DNA of 64,000 bases, from positions 496,001-560,000 of the forward strand of contig JAULSN010000003.1 in the NCBI GenBank assembly GCA_033439765.1, written 5' to 3'. The DNA comes from Lasiosphaeria ovina (taxonomy: Eukaryota > Ascomycota > Sordariomycetes > Sordariales > Lasiosphaeriaceae). Each line of letters starts with the position of its first letter. Within the stretch, counting starts at the first letter, position 1. Of the stretch, positions 30,284 to 43,112 are shown in pieces. Both the position numbers and the translations under genes were made by a program. The notes under the pieces were generated by a model that saw only the letters and a program-made list of their open reading frames with translations, did not search any database and was not told the DNA's origin.

Positions 30284-33200
30284 CTAAGAGCGAAACCGTT
30301 CTAAATGACGTAGATTCCATTGAGAAATCGAAGGATTATACCTATCAGCGCGTAGGGCACGATCCGCTACAGCTTCGAGGGCACTAGGTAATTTCACGAA
30401 TAACTTAGTGAGCAGTAGCAGGTCGAAGAAATATGCTTCCCTCTCGGGCCCCGGATTAGCCGATAGTTTCTGCTGCTCGTAACGAAGGATTTCGATAGCA
30501 ACGAGTGCTACCGAGAGGTCCCTTGGCTGGTACGCGACCATAGACAGAAAGAAAAGAAGAATTTCGAGCTCTTCGCTGTGGCCGCAGCCGGTGCCTGGCT
30601 GAGCCATCTGTAGGCCAGTGTAGGAGCCTCCAGGCTTCCAGCCCAATAGGGTGCGGGCTAGCTGGCGGTGACTGAACAGACCTGACCACACTAGAGGAGA
30701 GCAGTTGAAGACGTCTGTTGAACCCGCTTCCTTGTCGACTATGTCCAAGATGCGCCGGAACACGAGGATGGCGGCTTCGCTATTGTCTCCCAAGACGTCA
30801 TCTCTCAAGTTGCCGCTCCTGAGCTTTCGTTGGATTCTGATAAGGAATCCAACGTTCCTCATAGAAGTGAACACGGAGCGCTTTGGATAGTTCATGAAGG
30901 ACTGGTATGCCGCAAATATTGCCGCTCCATTGGCGGCCGGCGACATTTTGCCGGGAGTTGTAACATGGATCTTATCGACGTCGTCGCTGTCATCGTCCTT
31001 ATCATCTTCCCAGAGGTCACTAGGCCAAGTCCCGCGTCTCCGAGGTGGCGCGAACTCGACTTCATTTGCTTCGCCTTCGGCCCAGAAAGAGCCCGCCTGA
31101 TTGAAATGGCTCTGAAGCCATTCTTTAGCGCTGTAATCGAAGAAAACGTTGATATCAATGGCCACTTCTTCGTATTTCTTTGCTAGGACATCCAGTTTTT
31201 CTTCTTGAATGTAATCCGTGTTAGAGCGACTCCTTATAGATATGTCCTCGTCGTTGAACTCCCCGTGGGTGGCAAATTGGCTTGGGCTAAGATCTAGCGA
31301 CTCTCGTGGACTATCCGCCGCTTTCCTGGCCATAGTTAGGCAGTATTTGCGAAATGCGTGCTCGACGGCCGCAGCGCTCTTCTGGACCGCCGGGTAGCGG
31401 AACGTCAGCAGCAGGCTGGCAAAGCAGCACTCCAGCATCACCCTGTGCGCGTCCTCGTCGTTCTTTATCGAGTTCTCCCAAGTCAAGGTCTCGACGGGGG
31501 ATTCTGAAATAGATGCGTCCGTCCTGCTGGCAACGCGATCCCCCTTCAGCATTAACTCGTCTGTATCCGTTCGCTTGGAGCCGCTGAGGAACTCTCGGGC
31601 CGTCTGGTGGATGAAGAAGAGCCGGCCTTCGTACTCGGTGATGAAGAAGCCGCATTCGCGTCGGAGCCACGACCGAAATGAGTCGTCGTCAATGCCCAAA
31701 GAATCGATCGACTCCACGTCGTATTTTGCTCTCACTTGAACAGCAAAGTTTGCCTCTGACAGCGTGAGGGGGCGGGCGGCGATGTAGATGATGTGGAGAA
31801 GTGTCAGCACGCTCCCACGGGAATCCCTGTCCACCTTGGACAGCAGTTGGTCGTACGCGCCAGCCACGCTCCCTGGCAACGTGACAAGAAGCTTTTTCCA
31901 TGCCAAGAGATTCTGGGGCGTCTCCTTTTCGATCAGTTCGAAGACGAGCCGGACCCACAGGTAGGTTCTTTGACCCTCGGCCTTCGGGACGAGCAGTTCG
32001 TCGAGCAACTCGACGACAGCCGGACTGAGTGCTTTACTCTTCACCATCTGCCGTACTTTGAACTGGAAAACGATTTCGATCTCTTTCTGCAGTTTCTTCT
32101 TCTCCTCGGTGCCGTCCCCTTCGAGCTTCACCGGTTCCTGCGACCCCTGGCGGAACTTCCCGATAATATCCTCGTGGGGGCGGCTTGTGACAAGAAACCG
32201 GATGCGCTTCTTTCTCTGAACGCAGTCTTGAAGGAGTTCGATGAGCTTTTCCCGGCCAGTAGAAGAACACTCGTCCAGAGCATCGAAGACGCAATAAATG
32301 GTCCGATTCTCGAAGAAATCGTGGTCAGACACCTCCACGAACATTTCCCACAGAACCACGACGCTCCTGCGTAGCTCGTCGGACAAGGCGTCGATTCTAT
32401 CCTCGAAGTCTGCGGCGACTTCCCTGTGGTCGCTGAGGATCTGATACAAGATGGCACCTAGGGCGTTGACGAGGCTGCGCTGAATGTCGTTGTCCTTGAA
32501 GAAGAAATAGCACACGACAGGGTCGAGATTGCTCTGGCCACTTTCCGGCGACCTCCGTGCCGGGAGATCTTCTTCGACCAGACACCGAGACAAGACGGAC
32601 TTGCCGCAACCGGGCTCGGCGGTCACGTGCAAGAGGTTTCGATCCGGCGACTTCAGCCAGGCCTTGTAGTTAGGGTGTCCTCGAAACCATTTGCACGTCT
32701 TTGGGTGTCTCTCTGGGTTCAGCCGCATCTGTTCGAGATAGGAAGTCGTGCCAAAGCGGGCGATGAGCTCGTTCAGCTTCTTGTTGGGGTTGATCATCCT
32801 TCCTCCGGAGAGAATGAGTTTGATCTGTCGAATTTCGAAGACGAGGTCTTCCGTGTTCTCGGCGATCTGTGACGAGTACTGCGCCAGTTGGCTGAGTCGG
32901 TATTGTCGAATGTCGTCGGAGATCCGTTTGTCTAGCATCTTGATCTCCTCGAGCTTGGTGTGCCAGTCGCCAAGCTGGATTAGGTCGCCGGCCAACCGAA
33001 CAACCGTGTGCGTGCCGAAGGCTCTGCACGCGCACTCCATCTCAAACTTAAGCATGGCCTTAAATAGCTTGACCAACTCGGTTTTGGTTCTTCCTCGATG
33101 CTCGCAAAATGGCTCATCTGGTCTGTAGTGCTTCATGACGGCTTCGGAGAGGGCAATGAACCAGTCCATCCGCTCGATGACATATTCAAGACCGGTAGCC

Positions 33201-34036
33201 ACTTTCTTCTGTTCCTTGAGTGGCTGGACCAAGATCTATCGTGGCTTCGCATCAGCAACTTCACGCTAATCGATGTCACCCTATGAATAACGTACCGGTA
33301 CAGTCAGACATATCGCTGACCACGCGAAGGCAGCCGGCTGAAAGGCCTGCAAGGCATCTCCGACGCCTTTCCCGATCTTCGAGATTACCATATCAGCCCC
33401 CTCGAGGGCATTGCCCCACCAGGTCTCTTTCTGGTACGAGTCGAGCACTGGCTGGAGGATCACGGATAGCTTGTCGACACTCTCTGCCTCGCTGAGGGTG
33501 CTGAATTCGTTTGGCGTATCTAGGGGAATGTCTTCAGGGACATGGCCTTCCCCGTTGTTCGCCTCATTCGCGCGGCATGTGAGTATCTTCTCGCAGGTTG
33601 CGACAAGGTCTTTGGTTGATGCATGTGCCTTCAGCTCTGCATACGCCTTGCTCCAGGGGTCAAGGTCACCTGCAGGGTCTGCACTGGAGGCGCCTCCATC
33701 TTTAGTCTCATGTTCGGGTGCTGTGGACGAATTCGGATCCGCAGCGGTATCGGCATCCTTCAGCGGGGCGGCGTCCCTCGTCGGCTTGGCGTCCTTCTGC
33801 GGCACAGCCTGCGGGGCCGCCGCTCCGGGCGCCAGATTGGAAGCAGTTGATCCGTCAGTTACCGGCTTTTTTGGTTTTGACTTCAGGCCGAAAATTGAAG
33901 AGAACCGGCCTCTTTTACGCTTCGTCGGGTGAGACTCCGGAGCAGCGGCTACAGGCGCCACCCCAGCCTCCTGGACCTCGACAGCTGCCGGGCTCTTCTT
34001 AAAGTAGTCTAGAAACGACTTCCCGTCCTTCGGCAT
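30284..34036 (-). CDS. NACHT NLR-like protein with NWD2-type N-terminus
   Basis: Two exons, 34036-33296 and 33235-30284, with a 60-nt intron; 1230 residues. The first 130 residues are a disordered, Ala/Pro/Lys-rich leader with a basic patch (SHPTKRKRGRF). Then comes a helical domain of the NACHT-NTPase N-terminal type (DLDPWSKAYAELK, PAAFAWSAICLTVP). The NACHT domain has P-loop AEPGCGKSVLS and Walker B IYCVFDALDEC, followed by RIRFLVTSRPHEDI. The C-terminal 450 residues are helical with no ankyrin, TPR or WD repeats that I can see. Such proteins act as cytosolic signalling switches in fungal non-self recognition; effector and ligand are unknown here. Confidence 0.88.
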
Positions 34037-34739
34037 TTCGGATAGATATGGTGGGGGCTAGGGGAGACTTCCGGGAGAGAACAGCGCAGGCGGAAGAATG
34101 TAGCGGTCGATGGATGTTTTGATACGGTTGATGCCTAACGAAGTTGACTACGCAGCCCTCTTACTACCCCGCATCCAAGCGGCTAATCGCTACCCCGCCG
34201 TCGTGCAATGCTTGCAGAATGAGGCTTGCGGATGCTACTGAAACGGGTATGGTGCGGTGCGAGATAAGGCCGGTCTGGCAACGGGCCAATCGCATGCCTG
34301 CGAGTTGCTCCAGGGTTCCAGGGCTCTCGACGTGTCCATTTTCTATGACCTGCTAAGTACTTCCTTTCACATTGTTATATTAAGTCAATGCCCGACCCCC
34401 GATTGAAGAGTAGATACTGCCTATGGTATGTTCGGAACTAGATCGGACCGTCACTTGCAATTCCAATATCTAATAGTTGCGACTGGAACCTCTGTTGGCT
34501 CAGATGCCTGAGACCTGTGCCTGAAGTGACATGGTTGGTAGATCCAGCTAGTCACTAAGTGCTTCTAGACTCCCAATAATTAGCTTGCTAGATGCTGCCG
34601 CGCCTCGGACGATCCTGACCGACGGCAAACTACTACTACTGGCACTGCTAAAAACGCATGGAGGCTGGATACAGCGTTCCCGACTGCAAGTATACCACCT
34701 TACTACTATCGAACCGGCATAGCTCCTGCTATACCCTTA

Positions 34740-35600
34740 CACATAGCTACGTACTCTTATATTACTAAAATAGCTAATAATGGCCTATCATATTCAACTC
34801 TCTTCGATGACGAGTAGACGTCTTAAGTATATACTTAGTAGTATTCGCTTAGTATTAAAGCGCATATATAAGGGAAAGCACTTACGCCTGATTAAGGTTG
34901 TCACAATGAAGGCAATAAGGAGGGCGAGCAATGACTGGTATTGGTGTAAGACTTCAACCTGGCCCTCGCAAAGGAAGGAGGGCGAGGGCCGCCGCTTATG
35001 TATATAATTTGGGAGACTCAGTCCTGGGTGTGCTTGTGAAGGCGTGGTGCCACAGTGTGGCTCTAGTGGATTGGTCAGCTAGCAGTGGTCTGGCTAGCTG
35101 ATGATAGGTGGTGAGCGCGCACCGAGTGCGCTTTTGTTAGAGAGTGCATGGGTTGGGGCGCTCTTTCCTTATAGTATAATCTCGTCGAGGAGCGCGAGCC
35201 GTTAAATAATAAAGAGTTATTTCTAACTTAGGTAAGACTTTAAAATTATTCTTGGTACAGTAATTAACATACTTAGTAAAGGAAAATAATTAAAGGCCAG
35301 TTATAACGTTATACGTATATAAGTTAAGTAATTAGAAGTGTAACTTATATATTAGCAAGATCCCTCTCCTATCTAAGTTAGCTAGAGAGCTTAGCTTAGG
35401 TATATAAGTGAAATGATATCCGTCCGAGGTATCGTACCTGGCTCCTTTTCTTATAGATTCGACCCTTAAGTCGTCTCTCACTAGCAAACGATCTCATAAG
35501 AAAAGAAAACGAGGTTAAAAATAAAATACCGGATTTCGTTCAAAGAGGTTAAAAGCCGTTATAAGCCGTTAAGACTGTTACAACTTAAACCACTGCCCAT
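34740..35600. mobile_element. TA-rich relic, possibly a decayed LTR element
   Basis: High TpA content with many short TATA-like runs, interrupted by a less degraded block (34900-35160). There is no protein match in any frame. The block begins tgtcacaatg and the TA-rich part ends near gactgttaca, loosely like LTR ends, but no target-site duplication was found. The composition is what repeat-induced point mutation leaves behind. Confidence 0.35.
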
Positions 35601-36326
35601 CCGGTCCAACCCAATTTCAGTCACCTCCCTGATGATTTATCGATATCGCCTGAGCAAAAGTGACGAGTGGTGTTGTGATTGATAAGGGCTGAGTAGAGCA
35701 ACATTCGGGACTCGCAACAGAACCAATAACCTGCTCCAAACACAAGAGGCTATTTACACGGACATTGCTAACCAGAATCATGATAGGGTTCCTCGAAACA
35801 CAACGTGAGTGACTGAAATCAACTCAAATTAGTGTTCAGATTCGAGCAAGTCAAATCCTGTCAAATTTGGCCTTCGATTTGACCGGGAAATTTATAGTTC
35901 TCTTCCATTCCCTAGGGTATTTTTAGGTATTTATTTCTCAGGTGTCTTACGTCCCCTGCCAAGGGCCATGCATCCCGAGTCAAGTACCCGGCATTCTGTT
36001 GGCTCCGTGGCCTTTTTAGTCCCAGCCTCTTAGACCCAAGTTACGTACACAGTCCAATCCCTGGATGTCCATTAGTGTGGTACTTAAAATATATACTATA
36101 ACGTTAGCCTTTAATATTTAAGTTTTTTCAGCTTTTGATGAAACTGAGGTCGGGAGAGTGGAATTTCCCACAGAAGAAGATTTGGGCCACGCGGGACTAA
36201 CTCATGCGCTGACCGAGAGGCTCGGTCTTGTTGGGTACGATCGAGACACGATTTGGAGGTAATGAGAATAACGGAAGCGCACCTTTTCACCTCCATCGGC
36301 GAAAACCTTTAGGGCTTTCGAATCTC

Positions 36327-36360
36327 GGAAAGTCCCCCGCTAATAAACGCTCAAGGATTG
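36327..36360 (-). repeat. Dispersed terminal-repeat-like motif, copy 2
   Basis: Reverse strand reads ttattagcgggggactttcc, near-identical to 45791-45810 and similar to 8491-8512 and 60994-61013. Confidence 0.6.
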
Positions 36361-36515
36361 GATTGTAACTTGGGCCTAGATTCATCAACACAGAGTTCTC
36401 CGGGATCACGTATCCATCTTTCGGTCGCTAACAGAACAAAAAAAGACACCGAGGAGCTTACCCACCCAGCACACTCCCTCCTCGTATAAAGCCCGCTTTA
36501 GGTCTACCCAGCACT

Positions 36516-39479
36516 CTACTCGCCTATCAAAGCTTCCTCCCCCAGGATCACCTTCTTCAGCTTCTCCCTTTCTCCACTCTCTTCACACATGCTCCTAAAT
36601 AAGCTGCCCTCCGCATGCCATAGTTCCTTCGGTGTCCCAAACTGCATAACCTCTCCATCGCCCAGCACGAGAATACGGTCAAAATCGGCAATCGTGCTTA
36701 GCCGGTGAGCAATAACGATCAGCGTCGACCCTATAAACTCGTCGCGAATTGATCGCTGAATCAGCGCGTCCGTGCCCATATCCACAGCCGAGGTGGCTTC
36801 GTCGAGCACCATGATCTTGGGCCGCGACACAATGGCCCGGGCAAGGCAGAGAAGCTGGCGCTGGCCCTGAGACAGATTATGGCCTCCTTCAGAAATGGGC
36901 GAGCTGAGGTCACGGAAAATATTGATATTCCTTGGGCGAGTGATGGCGGTGGTGGCAGTGCCCTCCGCGTTTGTAGCCGTATCACCCGACGAGGAAGACG
37001 AGGGGTCGGATTCGACCACCGTAGCACTGCTGCTCCCTGCACCTGACTCTGACTCCGAAACCAGATGCACTCTCTGAAGAGAATCGTGGAGCTCTGCGTC
37101 GGTATGGTCATCGAAGGGGTCGAGATTTGACCGAATCGTCCCCGAGAAGAGGACGGGGTCCTGATACGGCGTGGTTAGAGAAGTCAAATGTAATTATTTG
37201 GCAGCACATGTGAGAGGTGATATTTACCTGTGGGATAATGGCGAGTCTTGAGCGAAGGTCAAGGAGGGAGATCTTGGCAACATCGAGCCCGTCCACGTAA
37301 ATGCTCCCAGAACGCGGCTCTAGAAATCGGAAGAGTGCCAATGTCAACGACGATTTACCCGCGCCCGTGCGACCAACGACGCCGATCCTTTCGGCGGGGT
37401 CAATCTGGAACGTGATTCCCTTCAGGACGGGTGGCAGGTGTGGCGCGTAGCCTACAATGAGGTCGTTGACTTCGAGCCGCCCCTGCGTCGGCCAGGCAGC
37501 CGGAGCCTTCGCGCCGCTCAAGTCCTCTGTCTCGATCTCCGAGTACTCGATGACACGCTCCACAGCGTTCATCTCGAGCTCGACCGCCGCATAGGCTCGA
37601 ACCACCATCAGCACGGTGTCGGAAAACTGCATGGTGAAGCTGAGGACAAACCCCGCCAGGGCGGCGTCCACGCCAGCTTGGACCAGCACGAACACGGTCA
37701 CCACGACGGTAAACACGATGCCGGCGACGCTCATATTCCAACCGACCCACCGGTTGAAGAGGTACAAATTCATCGAGCACATGCTGTACTCCTCGATCTT
37801 GGCGTACATTGTTCGCGTGTAGGGCAACGCCCTGTCAAATGCGCGGATGGTCGTCAGCCCCGTCAGGGACGAGCCGAAGAAATCGAAGATGGGCGACTTC
37901 GACGTGCTCTCGAGCCGCTTTGCCGGCCGCGCGGCGACGAGATACACCTTGCCGACCCAAGCGCAATACCCCAGACAGAGCACCGCAACGGGGGCCATGA
38001 GCGGCGAGACAAAGAGCGAGGCGACGCAAATGCCGACGGCATTGAGCAACGTCACCATGAACCAGCCGCCCATGTGGGCGACATTGCCGTCGATGGAGTC
38101 GAAGTCGGCGGTGAAGCGGTTGAGGATCCGCCCGACCGGCACCGTATCGGTCCACCGCAGCGGCGCGCGCAGCACGGCGAACAGGATCTTCTCGTACAGC
38201 GCTTTGCTCGCCCGGTAGGTTGCGAGGAAAAGAACGAGGAACCGGATCAGGCCAAGGGCGACGCCGGCAAAGCACACGGCGGCGTAGATGGACAGCCAAA
38301 ACTTGGTCCCCCGTCCTCCTGCGTGCCCGTTGCTCAGCTCCGCCTCGAATTGGAAGTGGTGGTGTCCGCCCGACACAAGAGTCTGCTGAGTCGAATGATA
38401 GGGAAGCCGAGGCTGCGCTTCCATAAACAAGCTCGACGCCCCGAGTTCGCCCGTCCAAAGCCTTACGACCCACGGTTGTGCTACCAGACCTTGAGTAAGA
38501 TGATCACCAAACTGATGGGCTAGGAGAGAGGGGGGGGGGGGCTGTATGACTTACCGATCGAACATGCCTGAAATAGCAGGAACATGACGAGTAGAGAACC
38601 CCAGTAGATCCAACCACCGCTGTCCTTGATGTAAACGCCGTAAATCCGGCCTTTGACCGACCCCTTGGCACGAGCCTCGTCTTCGACGAATTTCTTGGCC
38701 ACCTTTGAATTTTGCCTCTTCAATGGTGCATCGTCGGCGACGTCTGCGCTTTCTTCCGACACTGGCTGCTGCTCAATGCTTTTGATTCTCTCCAAGAATT
38801 TCTTGTCGTCCTGGAGCTGTGTGTTACCGTCTGCTGAATAATAGCTGGCACAGCCGTCCGCCAGCTCAACAATAAACTTGGCGTGCTTCTCAACCAAGGC
38901 GACGTGGTGCGTGACGAGGATCCGTGTCCTGCCCTTGCACAGGGGGCCATTGATGCACTGGTTGAGAATGTGACGGCTGACATGCGCATCGACGGCGCTG
39001 AAAATATCGTCCAGCACCAAGATGCCCGCGCGCGAGTAGACGGCGCGGGCGACGGTGACGCGCCACTTCTGGCCGCCGCTCAGATTGACGCCGTTGACGC
39101 CAAGCTCGGTCTTGTCGCCGTCGTGGAGCGCCTCGAGGTCCTTGTTTAGCGCGCATGCCGCGAGCGTCTGCGCGTACCGAGCCTCGTCGAACGGCATGCC
39201 GAACAGCACGTTGTCGCGCAGCGTTCCGTTCTCGATCCACGGCACTTGGCCCACGTACGCAATGCTCGCGGGCAGGACCCAGTTACCCGGGTGTGCCTTA
39301 TCGTCGTGCCGTTCGTCGAGCCCCGGCGGTGCCGGCACGTGGATAGAGCCCGAGAGGAGATCGGCCTCGCCGAGAACGGCCGCGAGCAGCAGGCTCTTGC
39401 CCGAGCCCGTCTTGCCCGAGATGACGGACAGTTCGCCGGGCGGGAAGGTCAGGTTGACGTCTCGAAGGATAAATCTGTC

Positions 39480-39514
<35 letters not shown>

Positions 39515-41619
39515 CGTCGGCCTTGTTCTCGTCGTCGTCGTCGATTGGCCATGCCAAGCTGGCGAGTTCAAGGCATATATCCGGTCGATCGCTGTAGGTC
39601 CGGGTTGGTTTGAGCTCGGGGCCGTCCAAGTACGCTTCGATGCGCTTGAGCGAAACCCAGCAGTCGATGCCGAAGCGGATCAGCTGAGGCATGGCCGAGA
39701 TGGCGAAGTCCAGGGTGTTGAGAATGCCGATGCTGACGAAGGCGACCGACGCGGCAAGGTCGCCGTGGAGCCAGGCGTATGAGCCCAGGGATGTCAAGGA
39801 TAACACTATGGGGGCTGCGGTCCAGCAGCCATTGAGGAAGACGTTGGCCCTGAAGTACTCCCACAGAGTTGTCAGTTCCTTCTGCCGTAAGTCTAGGATG
39901 CGTTTTTCCCATTGTAGCTCGAGCGCCGAGAACTTGACTTGGCGGATGCCCTGCAGGGCTTCGTTCACGAGCGCGAGCTTGGCGTCGCGAAGCTTCATCA
40001 GCCTCTTGTCTGTGTTGAAGAGAACTTTGGAGAAGACGGTGTTGATTGGGATAGTAAGGACTACCGACAGGAGCCCCAGGGCGATGGGGATCCAGCCCAG
40101 GAGGTAGACAAGAAACCACATGGAGATGACCAGCTGGAGGATGCTGGTGGGAAACAAGTACTGGTTGAGGCTAAAATTCGAGACCCTCTTGGCGTCGACG
40201 CCAACGAGGTTGATGACTGCCTGTCGGGACTTTTGTCCAGTCGTGTTGTCACTCTCATTGTCGTCGCCTTCCTTCGAGGTGTCGGCCCCTCCCTCTCCCT
40301 GGGTTTGTTGGTTGGGCTGCGCCGTGTCGTTTTGTTCCGTAGCGTTTGTGTCACCTTTTTTTTCTTGGGATTTGCTGGCAGACTTGACATTCTTCCGCCG
40401 CATGGCCTTTTCGAAAATGACTGCAGCCAGCTGGCTCCGTATGGGCACATACAAATCGCTGACCATGGTCCAAAAGAGCCAGGACTCGAGGAGCTGAGTT
40501 GCACGATGCCTGCGTCAGTTTTGACCACACACAAAAAGAAAGCAAGACATGGATAGCTGGCAGTGTCTTACAGCTGAGGCCAACTTTGCCATGCCTAGCC
40601 AAACAAGCAAGAGCCACAGCCGCGGCCCGATCGGGTCCCCCGGCTTCCGGGCTTCAAGGCTTTCCAATAACCTCAGCGTTATCCACCAGGGCAGGTAGGA
40701 AACTGCGGTATTGGCCATGGCAGTCGTCCACTGCTTGAAAATGCACCATCCATATATTTTGAGAAGTGACTTGATTACGCTGGATTTGGCATTGACAGCT
40801 TTCCACTGCGCAGATTGGTCGGTAGGACGCATTCGATGGTTCAAGCCCGGGAGATCGGCCAATTCCAGGTCGCCCTTCTCAGTCGCCACGGACATGAGGG
40901 CAGAGGCCCAGGCAAAGGTGAGCCGGCGGTAGGCGCTGACGGTGAACATGCGGTCCACGAGACGGCTGTTGTAGAAGACATCGGGACGGCGCGGCAGCGA
41001 GAGACTGGCGACGACGAGGCCGGCCGCTGCGATGGCCGATGCGGTGCAGAGCACCAGCGCGGTCTTTCCGGCAGCCGACCACCAGGCCGAAGCCGCATTG
41101 AGCTGGACGAGCAGGGCACCACCCACCAGCAAGCTTGACCCGGAAAGAGACAAGCCCTGGTAGTAGGCACGCACCGAGTCGCGGTTGGTAGCGATAGCGA
41201 TTGCCTGTACAAGCAGAAGACCCTAAGGTATCCATATAGATAGTTTCGGTCGTCAGCGCAACATCTCCGTGGGACGCTAGAGTATAGGACATAATTACCC
41301 AGGAAGCCGTGTTCAGCCAGTTCTGCAACGAAAACCATCGGCTGTGGAGCGGGGATGCGTTGAGGACCAGTGAGAAGGCAGTTTGGCAACCAAGGCCGAC
41401 GCCCGCCCACAGAAGAACATGGACTTTCTGCCACTTGTTTGAGAAGGCAGCGATGGACTGTGGCGTAGCTTCTCCATCTCGATCGCGGTATCCGCTCTTT
41501 TCACCTTCAGGTCTTGCGTTGCGTATCCGGCGGGCGTGTGCGACGAGGGCTGGGACAGTCGCGAGAGCGCTGACCGCCAGTGCTGCCGCCGCAGCGAAGA
41601 ATGAAAGGTCTGGCTGCAT
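36516..41619 (-). CDS. ABCC-type (MRP-like) full ABC transporter
   Basis: Five exons: 41619-41299, 41204-40572, 40493-38555, 38489-37228, 37160-36516 (1599 residues). Order: N-terminal hydrophobic TMD0-like region, TMD1, NBD1, TMD2, NBD2. NBD1 has Walker [12 protein letters not shown], signature [16 protein letters not shown] and Walker [16 protein letters not shown]2 has [29 protein letters not shown] and [12 protein letters not shown]. The NBD1 Walker B Asp-Asp and the exchange of Glu after it mark the degenerate first site usual for this subfamily. Such pumps export conjugates, xenobiotics or secondary metabolites from vacuole or plasma membrane. Oddities: an 11-Gln run just ahead of NBD1 and a long C-run in the third intron. 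Intron lengths are 94, 78, 65 and 67 nt. Confidence 0.92.
39481..39515 (-). repeat. CAA microsatellite encoding poly-Gln
   Basis: About 11 CAA codons on the minus strand in the linker before NBD1 of the ABCC transporter. A polymorphic length is likely. Confidence 0.85.
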
Positions 41620-43112
41620 TCTTGAAGACTGGCAAGTTCAAGCGGCGTTGTAGAGGAATCAGGGGGGCGAGGAGCTGGTGTGTGCGCCTTAGGTTGGAGT
41701 TGGTCGCAGTTGCTGTCCTAGCAACCAGCAGGTGCAGGGTGTGCAAGGACAAGAACAAGGACCTGAGTTTGAAGGCCCTCGCCGTTACACGTGCATCTAT
41801 ATGAAAGAGAATGAAGGAGAGCTGTGAGTGTTGGTTGTCGGCCGCAAAAAGCTCAAACGCGGCCCACGGGTGCGCATTCGGGTTTGAAGCCCCTGTCAAT
41901 TACCGAGAGCTACGTAAGGTATCTGTTTGAAGCAGTGTTGCCTGGCGGTCTTGGTGCGGTTGTGGTAAGGCGACCACAGAACTGCCCTAGGCACCGAGTC
42001 TACAGTCGCTTCACCGCAACATGGCTGCATAAGGTAGGTAAGGAATGCATGGGCATGGTACGCGGCAAAAGCACGACTTTCCAGGCAGCCGCGGGGAAAC
42101 GCACAGCGACCTCCATCCCAGTTCCCAAGGCAGTCGCGACCGCGCACGGCGAGTGTGGTGATTGTAGCGGCTAAATTCCAGGCCAATGGCAGCCCGCAGA
42201 GTCTAGAGTGTTTTCCGGCGTTACTGCGTATAGGTATAGATAGTGAGCCTCAGGGATTAGCATCCTTCCAATGTCTAAGATTGATGGCAAGGCCTGGGCT
42301 TCGGATTATGCAGTGCCTGTGTAACTGCATGGTCCAAAGACGGCAGATCCCCTGTCCGTCATGCCTCTCGTGCATGCACTTCACCATGCGCTGCAAGACA
42401 TTCCGGTCGAGTCATCCGGCGTGGTTTCTGCACTAAAAGCAGCTGGCATTTCGTAGTAATTAGGTACTGTTTGAAGACCACTCAACATTAATTACTCAGA
42501 GCCAATAACAGAACAACCCTCTCCGTGATTACTGCTTGGTCGAAGGGAAGGTGTCTAGAGGTAATTAGACTTAACCTGTTGGGGAGATAATGTGTGCATT
42601 GGCTAGCTAACTCGTGGAGGCGCAAAGCTCCCTACTAAATGTGTGGGTGAAGACCCGTGCGCGGGCATGTGGCCCATGCGCTGATTACCGGCTCGGGCCC
42701 CCTTCGTCCACACTCTTATGAGGCTATTCCGAGATGTCTATGTAAAGTAAACAATAGTAAGAATGGTAATTATTAGCAAAAAGCAGTGACTAAACTTGCG
42801 TCAATTCGATTGGCATTTTACCGAGTCAAATTTGGCCTTGAATTCGAATTGTTTGAGTTGTTGCCAGGGCTCGCCGAGCAAGGAACCGACCAGGCCGATC
42901 TGCTGCCAAGCTTTTCCGGCGGAGAACCCCCTCTTTCTGGATGGAATTACTGGGGCGTGCGGCTGAAGCAGCCCAAGCTGCGCTAGGCAATCTTTGACCA
43001 GAACCTGAAAATGTTTCCTTCTCGATATTTAGCACCTAACCAACCCGGACAATGCCATCTCATTCTCATACCACCGCCGGAACAAAGAAAGCCCAGCCAC
43101 CCCTTTTTCTTC
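41620..43112. other. Divergent intergenic region, no gene seen
   Basis: About 1.5 kb between the ABCC gene and the HET gene, which point away from each other. It holds only short frames. Confidence 0.5.

Larger units (their letters stand above)
34037..36515. other. Repeat-rich intergenic region
   Basis: Nearly 2.5 kb without a gene. The centre (34740-35600) is very TA-rich. A hairpin, gaccgag-agg-ctcggtc, lies near 36212. The right end holds a copy of the dispersed motif. Confidence 0.5.

Noticed and set aside
36205..36235. Hairpin near 36212 as part of a tRNA
   Set aside because: No acceptor stem, T-loop or anticodon arm around it; simple inverted repeat only.
37438..38523. 361-codon plus-strand frame opposite the ABCC gene
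   Set aside because: Antisense shadow of a clear transporter exon; His/Arg/Asp-rich composition is typical of such shadows.
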